NCBI GenBank assembly: GCA_037576195.1
Contig: JAQZDE010000068.1
Location: 62,001-126,000 of the forward strand
Length of the DNA: 64,000 bases
Direction of reading: 5' to 3'
From: Phytoseiulus persimilis
Lineage: Eukaryota > Arthropoda > Arachnida > Mesostigmata > Phytoseiidae
A model generated the notes under the pieces. That model did no database searches and was not told where the DNA came from. It worked only from the letters and a program-made list of their open reading frames with translations. The position numbers and the translations under genes were made by a program. Below, piece by piece: positions 1 through 11,000 of the stretch. The first letter of the stretch is position 1. Each line of letters starts with the position of its first letter.

Positions 1-3000
1 ATTGCTCAAATCGCGGATTTATCGAGCACCGATAAGATACCTGCGAGTTCACAACGAAATCTAGACACTAGCCAACTCTTTTGAGCGAGGAACCGCCATC
101 CAATTGCCCCAATCAGAGTTATGGCTGACGATGACATTTCTGTTGTATAGATAAGCTCCCATGTGGGATGCGTTCGCTGGAGGATTCTCTGTCGCTGTAA
201 AGCTTTTACGCGCTGCGCTCCAGTCGGTCACGCAGGAAATCACGAGTTCTTTACAATAGGAAAAGTCCCAGAGGAAACACCTCGTGCAGATCAGATACCA
301 TCGTTCCACCACGAACGATTCCACCGAAGTGCTCAACTGGAGAGTTCTCGATTCTCACTCGAAAAAACTGTGGAACTCTGTTGTTCCCGATCTGATAGAA
401 TCAGAGACCAACGAGGGCTCGTCCAACTCTTAAAAAGCGACCGCCAGTGTTCAGGCAGGCCGGAACCTGAAACGACTGATGCTTTAACTCAGAAAAATTT
501 TGCTCCAGGAACAGACGGATCGAATTTCAAAGGTTCGGGGTATCGTCTGATATCGATTTGGTACGTTCATGATCGATGTCAAGACACCCCAGCGAACTTT
601 TTGAGCGGTAAACGCCGCTTCGATGCCTGCACGGATCTGATTGAGAGAAACGCCACTTTGAACGAATTCAATCGCATACCTGCAGCGCAAGTATCGAACT
701 TCCGCGTTTCACTAGGTTCGCGGAGTGTTTCACTAATGATGAGAATAATGTTTTCTAGTCGTATACGGCGAACCAAGGTCAGTGAAGGTCAACTGAGATG
801 ATTCGATTGTTTTCGGCACCCCATGAAAGAGCCGGAGCGAAGTTTTTGCTGAGCTGCCGCGCAATAGCGTGAACTACGAAAGAAGTCCACCGAACAACAC
901 GTCGACCGCTTTGTGTGGACAGCCTGATCGAACAACGGGCTGGCCGACAGCTTCCGCGGACGAAGTCTGACAGCAAGCCATGGAGCGGGTTACGAGGCAG
1001 TCGCTGCAGAGGCCGAACACTGTTTTTTAGCTCATGAAACAGGGCATGTCAACGTTTTCTGGAATCTGACTTCGATGTGCGTCAATGAAGGCAAATGTCA
1101 TCTCGCTGCTCTCGGAGCGAATTGCTGCGGGCAACCACATGACAAGAAAATGCGTATATTTTCGTTTCCGAGAAGTTTCCACAACTGTATTCCAATTATT
1201 TCATCGGACACTGCTCATCTACTCTTTGCGCTGGCCAGCCTCTTTTGACAGAACAATTCACTGGCTCACAATGATCCACTCTCGAATTTCTTGTCTGAAA
1301 ATAACGGATGTCATCTATAGACGATCATTCGATCGTTTCCGCTCCATGAGAGATGAAGCTCTTGTTTTTGGATTATTTCAGACGCTTTCTTACAAGGCAC
1401 CATCCTCCAGTTGTTCATCAAAAACAGAACTCTCGGGATTCATTCGATTCTGGCCCTTCCCCAAGAGATCTGGCTGTCCGAGCCAGTGTCAGGTACTAGT
1501 AGTGAGCAGCGCCCTGAACCGAGAACAACGGCAGAGGGATCGATCCGAGCTTTCACTCCAGTCCAACATTCTCGAGTATCAGTTGTCCTGCCTTATCGCG
1601 AGAGTGTTGGCTCCTTCATAGCATCCGCTCGCTTGATTTGATCCGATCTCCATCGGCTTTTGTGAATATCAGCTCGTAGAAGGTTTTCCTGAGGTTCCTC
1701 ATTTCCTACGAAAACCCAGCTCAGAGTCCTCCCTTGGGCGGATGATTCTTCCCCGAGGCATGGATTGATGCCACGTACAACCGATTTTTGAGAACCTGCC
1801 GCACGGAAGCCCTGAGGGCTGTGGTCTCATTCCCGGATCTATGAATCGTGCTATACCATTGAGATATTCTTATGAGAGACATCTCAAATTAGGAGTTGAG
1901 CCGAAGAATTAATCGCGTCCGAATAGTGCTCGGGAGATAATTCCGAATCACTATCCATTCCGTGGACGACGCGGGGAACTGGCTGCGCCTCCGGTCGTCC
2001 CACTCTCAGTTTCGTGATAGCCTTTTGAATCCGAAGAAAAGTCTCATTCGGATAATGCTGAGATCATCAGTAAGACTTGGAGATCATCCACAAGGCTTGA
2101 TTTCCGTGTTTGGCTCAAAAGCGGGTAACGTTTCGACTCAAACAAACAACATCCGCCGGCCCGTCCGCTGTCTACCGAAAGCTCTTCCTACGATAGAGAT
2201 CAGAATCATTGTTTCCAAAGCGGCGGCAACAGGGATTTTCAGAGAGGAGACCAAGCTCAGCAATCGCAGCTGAATCTCGAGTAGGATAAATACGAAGCTT
2301 TGGACCAAAATGGAATACACTCGTTAGCCAGTAAGCTTCGTCCGTTCTCGAAAAGGGCTTCAGTGAACTATTCTGTTCGGATTCAGGCAGATGATGATTC
2401 CACAGAATCTCTCTTATGGCACGCAGCCTCGAGTCTTCCAGGACTAACCTTGAGATCCGCACTCTACTCGGAGTTCGGGGGCTGATGTTGAAACCTAGGG
2501 AACGATCAAGTGCTCCACCACGGTTGTGACCAGAATTTTCGGCCTGGCGTGCTGGCTCTGTGTCCCGTCTCCACACACGCTAGTCTAGAAATAGGAGAGT
2601 TCTTTACCCGGCCAGGCTCTGACGCTGCTTGCGTTTTTCGCTCTCTCCGAGCGGGAGAGGACGAGAATACACGTTTTAGGAAGAGGGAATTCTCGCGCTC
2701 CACGTGGGATCCTGCTGGACGAGCTTCATGTCTGAAGGGTGGACGAGTTTCCACACATACCATTTGAGAGACTTCCGAGACCTCTGCTGACTCGTTTTTT
2801 ACCCTTCTCTTCCGCCCACCCTCTTTCCCTCTCTTCGAAAATAGAGCATCCGAGAGATGCTTCTGAAGAAACGTGTCCGCGGAGTCCGCGTGCGAGTAAG
2901 GGATGCTGCCGACGATGAAGTCATGTGGCTGTGGAGCTGTTCCGGGGAGGAAAGCATTTTTATAACTGAAGCCCAGACTAAACAAGCGTTCTTCATGAAA

Positions 3001-6000
3001 GAGTCTCGAGACAGGCAAAGTTCTCCTGGGCGAAAAGCAGGCCTTTATCGGAATGAATATGATCGACGGAACCGGACATCGAGAGCGAACGTTCATAGTT
3101 TCCTCAAGCAGTTGGATGAAATCACCTTCAAGAGACTTCCTGATTGAGCCGAGGTTCGAGAGCTGCTTCTCGCGGTGATTCCGATCCCAAGGGCATCGGT
3201 GACCCTCGGAGAAGCAGAGAACTGGCTGCTTTGAAACTACTGACGCGACAATGTTTTCAATCAAGGAACTTGAATGCCGGCTGAGAATCCGAATGAAATC
3301 GGTGACACGTACTGGCTCTCCCCCCCTCTCTGAAATGCACTGGGAAAGATAGGACATCCAAGCAACTTGGCAGTGCTACCTGGGTCTCGGCCAATGATGC
3401 ACGAATCAGAACAGTAATTCAATCATAAGCAGGTGCGTTGAGGCAGACCGGAGACCGGCAGACGCCTTCCGGAAGGCGAGATCACGCAACCATGCGTGGA
3501 ACGGAAAACTATCCGAGGGGCACAGGGGCTTCACATCGAGATTCCCTCCGGAGGTTTTTGGCGGTATGAGGAATCCTTTCAGAGGAGGGCCGTCAAATCC
3601 CATTGTTTTTCTTCGCATGGAAACATCCCTCTCAATGATCATGGGACCTAGGTGACCTCAAGTCGGGAATTCAGCATCCAATGGTCGAATCTCACACGAG
3701 CTGTAGAGGCACACGAGGATATAAGGATGCAAGTGTTAAACCACTGTTCACTTGCTCATTAATCGACGAAAAGCTCCGCGTTCCATGAAAGGCAGGGTCC
3801 TGAGACGCTAACCGGCCCATTGCTCGATAGTACGGGTATTCAGAGCCTCGGGAGTGCCCATGTCAAGTGTTATCAAACTCATATATTCCAATCACTGAGA
3901 GTGCTTGTCTCTGGCGCGATCCATCCTCGAGAACGAGATGGCCTTCTCCAAGAAGGTGTTCAGCCAATCTGCGCGAGGGACCAGAGATGTTTTCTGACCC
4001 GTTGATAGAAAGAAATACCTCAAGAGAGCGCGAGGAATAAGGGGATATCCTCCGATCAGCCCTCCTAGTATGAATCCCATGCTGTCTTTTCATATGGGTT
4101 TGACGAAAGGTCCTGTGCCGGCCCCGAAGTGGAGGCGGTCGAAACCTGTTGATCCCGGAGTGTTATCCTGCGAGCAATCTCAAATTCAATGACCACGTAG
4201 TCAAGGTTGCCTCAGTTCGGAAAGATTCTTCGACGCCGGCATGACCGCGAAAGAAAACCTTGTGAATCGTTGAATGATCGGAATCCGTTCAGTTGACAGT
4301 TGCGGAGGCGCCCAGGCCGCTTGTTCATGATCGAGGCAAGATAGTCACGGCGAAGCGTGAAGAATCCGCTGAGGTTTCGAGTTGCGGCGCCTCGAAATTT
4401 ATCGCCTATCCGTTTGTTTCGGAAGACCACATGCGAAGGGAGAGAGCTTATAGACGAGCCAGATGTGATGATTAATTCATTGCATACCATGTCATATCTT
4501 TGGATCTCTATGATAATCGGAGTCGCGGGACTTCCTCAGAAAGATCATTCAGGACGCGGAGCTCCCTGATGGAAACATTCTCGCGTGCGAAATTTAGAGT
4601 GTCCAGGATTTCGTCCCAGCGTACGCGACTTGTCTTCCTTATGAAAGTGACCTTGAATATGAGATCCCTCAGGATCTCCCAAGCCATATTCCTCAGCCGC
4701 TGTGCCGCACCTTTTTTAATGTCTTGACTGTGGATTCTCGACGCGGTACTGGTCGTGAGAATCGGCTGCATTCTTCCTAAGCATTGGGGAGTTCTGAGCA
4801 GGGTTATTGTTCCTTTGTTGAGACTCCTCAGTGACCTGGCAGCCATTCCCAATATGAGAAGCGATGACGAAAGTTCCAGGGTGAGAAGACTTCACTATCA
4901 TGTCGTGTCTGAGGGACAGATGCCTCGTCTCAAAGATAACACCTTCGTATATTCCCTGTGGCTGATTGTGGGAAGGCAGTGGTTCCTCCATTCATCGAAC
5001 AAGCGGACGCATATCAAAGATTCGAACTGTCACCGAGACCCCTTCGCGAGCCACGACGACGCACACGAGCCGGATGCTTCGGGTGTTCAGCGTCCGCTAG
5101 AATTTTTCGATCACGTTGGATCGATGGGCTAATAGGAACGGGAGACCATTGGTGTTGTGGTCTACCTCGAGTGGTAGAGGGTTATGGGAGGAAGGCAACT
5201 CGGCGAATGAGACGATTTCAGCGGTAGGAGAACGATCAGCTCGCCGGGACCGCCTGACTATCACAAGATTCCAGAGCGACAAAGAAGGTGAGCAATATTC
5301 CACCAACTACTCGAAGATTATGGGACGTTCCTTATCAGTGGACCTTGGGGAGTTGGGGCGAGATAGGCGTTTATGGGCGAAAGAGGTGAATATGGGCGGA
5401 ACGGGCATTCACAGACACAACGGGCACTTCTGGACAGAATAAGGACTCACAGCACGAAAAAACTTGCGAAAACCAATGAGTCAAGACGGGCTCCGGCGGA
5501 ATCGGGAAGGGGGGGGGAGCAACTCGTTCGACCACTGGAACTCTCGACGGCACTTTCAGGAATACTCTCCCGACATCCGCTATCAATTGATCGACATCTA
5601 CGGACTGACAGCGTATTCCGTCTTAGACGAGATAGATGCGGTGGCTAATCATGTCTTGTGAATCATCCGGGGAAAGATGACTTCCGAGAACTCTTCATGT
5701 ACGTCGTTACGTCCGTAAACGGCAGCGTCGCGCCGTTGTCTTCTAAACCCTCTGCCCAGAGAATGCTCAAGGAGGCGGTAACTGCCTGGGCCACAGCCTG
5801 AGTTCTCTCAATCTCTTCTGTTCCCAACATGAACAGTTCTGTTGGTTTCGTGAATTCCAGCACGTCAACGGCGGCATTGATTGCAGATCGTCCATTTGAA
5901 TCCGTGATCGCGTCTACAGCCAACAAAGTTTTCATGCAATCGAGCGGCGAATTTCCAAGAAAGTCCCATCGTATGTTCTATCAGGAGCTGTATAGCCTGG

Positions 6001-8371
6001 CGGACCTCGAACGAAACCCGTTATCATCCACTCGCGGGAGGCTGATCTCTGTACTAGGGGATATTAGTTCCCACAAACACTCTGCACAGTTCCCTCGAAG
6101 TCAAGGCAACCGAGATCACGGATTCGACTTCCGCATCCGTTTCGTTAGTCCGGCGCTCCACGTTTCGTGTGTGTGCAGCGGTAGCAACGTGTTGCTGCAC
6201 GTATTTCCTCTTCTCCCAGTTGATGGAGTTTCTTCAATTCTGCCATCCACGGAAGCTCTGTTTGCAAAAGAAACATAGGTTCCGAAGTCATCAACCAGGC
6301 GCTCCATTTTCTGGGCTGGTTTGGCTGCTGTGGGTGGTATTGTGAAATCAACGGCCAATGTCACATGACTGTTTCCACGAAGAAGCAACTCTTCCCAATA
6401 CAAACTGCTACGTTCTGAGCGGGATATGAACGACATCTGGAATCAGAGTCAGCTTGTTTCGCTACAATCCTTCTCCTCTCGAAGCTTGTGACGTATTTTG
6501 CAGTAGATGGATGTTGAAGATCCCCCCGGATCATTCCTCCTTCGCAAATCTCAAACCGAGCATATCAGATGCTCGAGACTGTCACCGAAACACCACGAAA
6601 CGAGTATCCAGGCATCCAGAGACAAGGTTCTCTCAGATATTTGACACACGCATGCAGATAATGAATTTCCTGGTCGTCCTGCCCATTTCAGCCGCCTATT
6701 CTGTTATCCTATTTGGCATATTCAAAATGCCCAAAGTTCCACGCTCCACTGATCAGCAGTGTGAGCAAGGGTCCTATTTTCCCGAGAATCGAGACGGCAT
6801 CAATGTCGCCGATTATTGAAATGAGTGCCGAGCAGTCAAAGGTTTTCGCCAGCACGCTGGGTTGGTTTTCTGCAGCGAATCACTCACCTCGTGTAGTCCA
6901 CGATGGACTAGGCAGATCACGGTCGACAAGGACATCTGGCCTTCTGTTGTTACTCTTGACGTCTGATCTGTCCGAAGATTTTCCCTCACCATGTTCATAG
7001 CTGACGGGACAGTCTCCGCCCGTTACCTCTCGAATGATTTCAGGGTAACCGATTTATCGACGAGGCGTGTCACCGAGAGTGTTGTGGAGAGACTTCATCG
7101 ACTCAAAGAACTTTTCGCGTTCCTCCGAGACAGCGCAAACAATAAATCCGGTCAATATCCGAATCCAGAAGCCTTCCCTTTTTGGTGGGCGTAACGGAAG
7201 AATAAGTGGGTCAAATCGAGAGAGCAGTTTCACGAGAGGATGTAGTCATAACTTTGTTGGTCATAACTGAATAGTTTTGATTACTGTCGGACTACGCCAT
7301 GGCCTTAATACGATTAGGATCTAGGAACGATTGGACGCAACATCAGATGGAAGCTGTGGCGCTTGACGTTGCTCATCGCAGATTGTTAATAGCTTGCGAA
7401 CGTCGTTTCACCCTTGACAAGATGGAAATGGTTTCTTGATGGAACTTCACGCATGAAACATCGGCTGCTCTGCCGCCTGGAACCTGGCGTCGGCAAGGGC
7501 TTGTTCGTTCGTTTCCAACCTTGTCCCACTTCAGCGCTGCCTAAGGCGAAAGCTCAATTCCAGGTTGTCGTAAATATTTGAGAAATTATGCAACGAGATT
7601 TCATTCTAAGCTTGTCATTCGCGGCCGCCCACACCAGGACGCGATTAGGGGTTTCAGGATTCCGTCAGCAATGAGGTCGACATGATTCGGTCTCGGAGCG
7701 TGATCCATTGACCCTGGGATCTCACGCATCTGCCACCGAAGGAGACGTGATCGTGATTCAAAGATCCATTTAAAGTTGGATGATCATTCTCTGATGGTCG
7801 CATACCTTGCTGATATCCTCAGTCAGAGTGCAATCGAGAGCATCGGTCAAAGTCGGCGCTCACGGATTATGTTGGTGAATTTTCCGGAAAATTTCCTCGG
7901 AAAATCGCCTCAAACATCAGGGAAACTATCACTCCTGGAAAAAAATTCCCCCTACGCTTCTGGTCGGGAGAATGCGAACTCAAATCGGGTTCAGGTGAAC
8001 TGAGGAGCTGCCGAGATCGGGATGCGCTGCTGGGTCCCACTGTTAGGTTGTGTCGTACCCGGCAGGGAATATTGAATGCAACGGGATCAATCAGAAGCTA
8101 TTCGGGGGAACCTGCTCGGGGGAGCAGAAGTCTCCAAATTTGTTGAAGGGGCGCTTCATTGCAGAGTTCCGGCTGGAATGATCGGAGGAGAGCATTCAGG
8201 TCGATCGAAATTTACTTCGCGGACTTTTAGTTCATGCTTGGGCACATGGAAGCTCCCTGCTCTGGTGCTGGCTATGCTGGTTTCCAATCAGCTGAGAGGA
8301 TGTCATGCTTCGAAGCTCCTGCAGGGTTACGACCTACGGCGCTCCCATCGGTTTCAAGGCGGTTCAACTGC
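1..8371. other. Region without a recognised gene (contains one long unidentified ORF)
   Basis: I recognise no conserved protein, RNA gene or transposon here on either strand. Open frames are short and overlapping, as expected by chance at this base composition, except the minus-strand frame at 2506-3357, listed separately. A minus-strand frame at 5663-5935 has protein-like composition and an AG directly before its open stretch, so it could be an exon, but no partner exons were found. A run of nine G lies near 5508. Confidence 0.5.
2506..3357 (-). CDS. Unidentified 283-codon open frame, possible single-exon gene
   Basis: I do not recognise this protein. It is an ATG-started frame of 283 codons without a stop, longer than expected by chance: with stops at about 3 in 64 codons, roughly 0.01 frames of this length would be expected in a window of this size. 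The product has no signal peptide or membrane segment. It has a lysine/arginine-rich patch (KRGKEGGRKRRVK, about residue 190) that could be a nuclear localisation signal, and a weak internal repeat of a CVET motif (CVETRPPF and CVETGHRA). No TATA box, poly(A) signal or flanking exon was established. It could equally be a decayed transposon gene or a chance frame in a GA/TC-biased stretch. Confidence 0.3.
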   Translation of the reverse strand: MSYLSQCISERGGEPVRVTDFIRILSRHSSSLIENIVASVVSKQPVLCFSEGHRCPWDRNHREKQLSNLGSIRKSLEGDFIQLLEETMNVRSRCPVPSIIFIPIKACFSPRRTLPVSRLFHEERLFSLGFSYKNAFLPGTAPQPHDFIVGSIPYSHADSADTFLQKHLSDALFSKRGKEGGRKRRVKNESAEVSEVSQMVCVETRPPFRHEARPAGSHVERENSLFLKRVFSSSPARRERKTQAASEPGRVKNSPISRLACVETGHRASTPGRKFWSQPWWST

Positions 8372-8377
8372 TATAAA
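8372..8377 (+). promoter_or_regulatory. TATA box of the secreted W/G/N/H-rich protein gene
   Basis: TATAAA lies about 77 bp before the start codon at 8449. Transcription starting about 30 bp downstream would give a short 5' UTR of roughly 45 nt. A TCACAGT initiator-like sequence is at 8411-8417. A TATA promoter suits a tissue-specific, highly expressed secreted product. Confidence 0.6.
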
Positions 8378-8448
8378 GTCACGCAACAACGGGACCGACC
8401 GTGTCTTCGTTCACAGTGCTCGTCTTGTGTTGTGCATCGTCTCTCGCA

Positions 8449-10517
8449 ATGGATACTTGTCTTAAGGTGAGCTCATGGGGTAGCTGAGGACCCAAAAAGG
8501 AAGCTTTCGATTCTGTTTTTTTTCGGAAGCGTCGAGAACTCCAACAACGAGCCTCTCCACGGGAGCTCCCCGGCTTTGTTGGAATTCAGTGAAGCTCATT
8601 CATTTCTTGTTTCTCCGGTAGCTTTTGTTGTGCACCGTTGTGTTATCAGTTCTGGTCGTAGCAGCTCCCCCCACCAGGAAATCGAGCTACGGCAAACCCG
8701 CACACCATGACCATCACAGGGACCTCAACACTAGACCAGACGAAGGAGGTACGTTGTAATCGATAGGAGATCAACCTTTGGAAACTCTCACGAAAGAAGG
8801 ATCCGCATCGACAGGATCGGTGACTTGGGCCCTCCTTTTCAGCGTGGTTCAACGGTCAAGCCACGGAGCCTCCCATCGAATGGCCCGAAGAAGCCGAGGA
8901 GCCTGAAGAGGACGAGCATCATGAGCAGCAACAGCAACATGGGCATCACCATCACCATCAAGTTCAGCATCAGCACCAAAGTCATTCGGTCGCTCATGAT
9001 GAAGAAGGCTCCGCCGGACCCTGGGTAGGCCTTGCCGACGGTGGTGCTCCCTGGCCCGAGAAAAAGAAAAATCCATGGCCGTCAAGCTACGGGGGTTCCA
9101 AGAAGAACGGCAACGGGAACGGTAACGGCAAGCAGAGAACCACCACTGCGCCCACGTGGCCACCGAAACCCATTGTACCTCAAGGAGGATGGACGGATCC
9201 TTCTCAAAGCGATGACAGCTTGTGGCCGGACACTCCCGCGATTCAGCTGCACAAGAAGTTTCACGCCAAAGCGATCAAGCAGAAGACCACAGACGATACC
9301 TTGTCATCGCCCCAGGTTCCCTCGTGGTCGGATGTTCCGTCCAAAGTTGCCCCGTGGCCTACCAAGTCGGGGAACGGTAACGGCGATTCCAAACTCGGCA
9401 ACGGAAACGGCAACGGAAATGGGAACGGCAACGGAAAGAAGAACGGGAACGGCCATCACCACCACGTTTCGAGTAACAAGCCCGGTGAGTAACATCGATT
9501 AGTATCACATCAAGCCTGCTCGTGATTGATTCAGGAACACTGATGATTATCGGTTAACAATTGACGTCTTGATTCTCGGGGACTTAGCCGTCGTTGGCTG
9601 GGACCAAGTTCCTACTGGATACGCCCACAAGCGACCCACGTGGACCAAGAAGAAGGATCACGTCATCAAGTTCAAGGAGTCCAAATTTTCCCAAACAGAC
9701 TTCACGGCACCTTGTGAGTCCTGATTAGAGAAAAAACTCCTATTCACTCCTCGACTAGCGGGTCTACAATAATGGATCACTTCTAAACAGCCGACGACGC
9801 CCAGAACGGAGGCTGGGTTGAGGAGGATGAAGAGGAGGCCGGATGGCAGGATGAAGAGCCGAAACCTTGGCCGAAGAAAACCAACGGAGGTTCCGCACAT
9901 CACTACTCAAACAAACAGAAACACCACCAAACTAAAAGTAACGGCTCTGGTGGACAAAAAAGCTGGGGTAATGGCGCTCCTCAAGTTTGGCCTCGTGGAA
10001 CGCCGGCAAAACACTCCAAATGGAGTTCGACGTCTGACGGGGAAGGCGGTAATATTGAGGCTGCGAGCCCCGGCAACCATCATCACCACGGCACCCAGGG
10101 CTCCTCATTGAACAACGGTTGGCTGGATCTTCAGAAAGAGCTCTACCTCTTGAAGAACAAAGTTCGGTGAGTGAGTTTACATGCGGTCGAGACTAGGGTC
10201 TCAGATAGCATTGAGTAGGAAAGCTGGAGGGGGATAGATGAGCAAGATCCATCTCCCAGATTTCATTAATGGATTTCAAGTTGATGAACCCGCGCTAACG
10301 AGTGATTGTTAGGGTCTCCAGCAGCAACGGAGCCTGGCCTCCAACGGCGAAGGAGGGAAACAATAACGGCTGGAAGCAGCCGTGGACACAGGACCAGGAG
10401 CCGTTCTCTTCCGCGACGAAGATGGTGACGAAAGTTGTGTTCGCTGAATCGTTGCCGAAAGGAGAGAAAATGGTGATGCGATGGACCCCTCCTGTTTCTT
10501 ACCAGGTGACCAATTAG
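8449..10517 (+). CDS. Secreted low-complexity Trp/Pro/Gly/Asn/His-rich protein (497 aa, six exons)
   Basis: No family recognised. Coding exons 8449-8466, 8622-8748, 8843-9484, 9588-9713, 9791-10166 and 10313-10517 join in phase to 498 codons including the TAG stop. The product begins with a clear signal peptide (MDTCLK followed by a Leu/Val-rich core, likely cleaved near VVAAP), so it is probably exported. The mature chain has an acidic stretch, a His/Gln cluster (about residues 74-97), regularly spaced Trp-Pro pairs, and a run of Asn-Gly dipeptides (about 227-260) ending in a four-His block. A Lys/Trp-rich middle and a folded-looking C-terminus (about the last 45 residues, Val/Lys-rich) follow. 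There are almost no cysteines. The TATA box and an AATAAA downstream support a complete gene. The composition suggests a structural, cuticular, eggshell or adhesive protein, possibly metal-binding through His; this is inference. The gene structure is much surer than the function. Confidence 0.85.
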
Positions 10518-10994
10518 ATACTTGAAATTCCGAAAAACTCCGTCACTGAAGGCCTCCACGGCTCGATATGGATCACCGATGAACGGCGCGGGTGTGTGTG
10601 GCCTGATTTACGCGAGTTCAGAAAACCTCTTCGTCGGCAGAACAACTATCGCCTGCAACCAATCGCTCCTCAGCCGTGATAAGCCAAACTGGGAAGCTGG
10701 AACTAAAGTCTATGTCAGTGCTTTGTCATTATATGTATAGTAGAAGTGAATGTAACTAACTCTATAAGTTCTCTATTTCTAAAAACTCTGTCGACGGATC
10801 AGAAACCTGGATTTCGACAAGTTCTCCAGTATGATGTTTTCTTCCGATGTAGCCCTCCCTGCAGCTAGTTTTTGTATTGTCAAGTTTGAATCGGCTCCCT
10901 AGCTCGATAAGAAGCGAATCCTCTCTCGGAAATGAGCGTTCCGAACGAGCGCAAACTAACCATTGAATCATAAGATGATGACGTAATGCCAGTA

Positions 10995-11000
10995 AATAAA
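10995..11000 (+). terminator. Poly(A) signal of the secreted W/G/N/H-rich gene
   Basis: AATAAA about 480 nt after the stop at 10517. The intervening sequence is AT-richer than its surroundings and holds no convincing frame, so it reads as 3' UTR. Confidence 0.55.

Noticed and set aside
163..801. 212-codon plus-strand frame near the window start
   Set aside because: Length is borderline for chance, composition is irregular, and no family, splice or promoter support was found.
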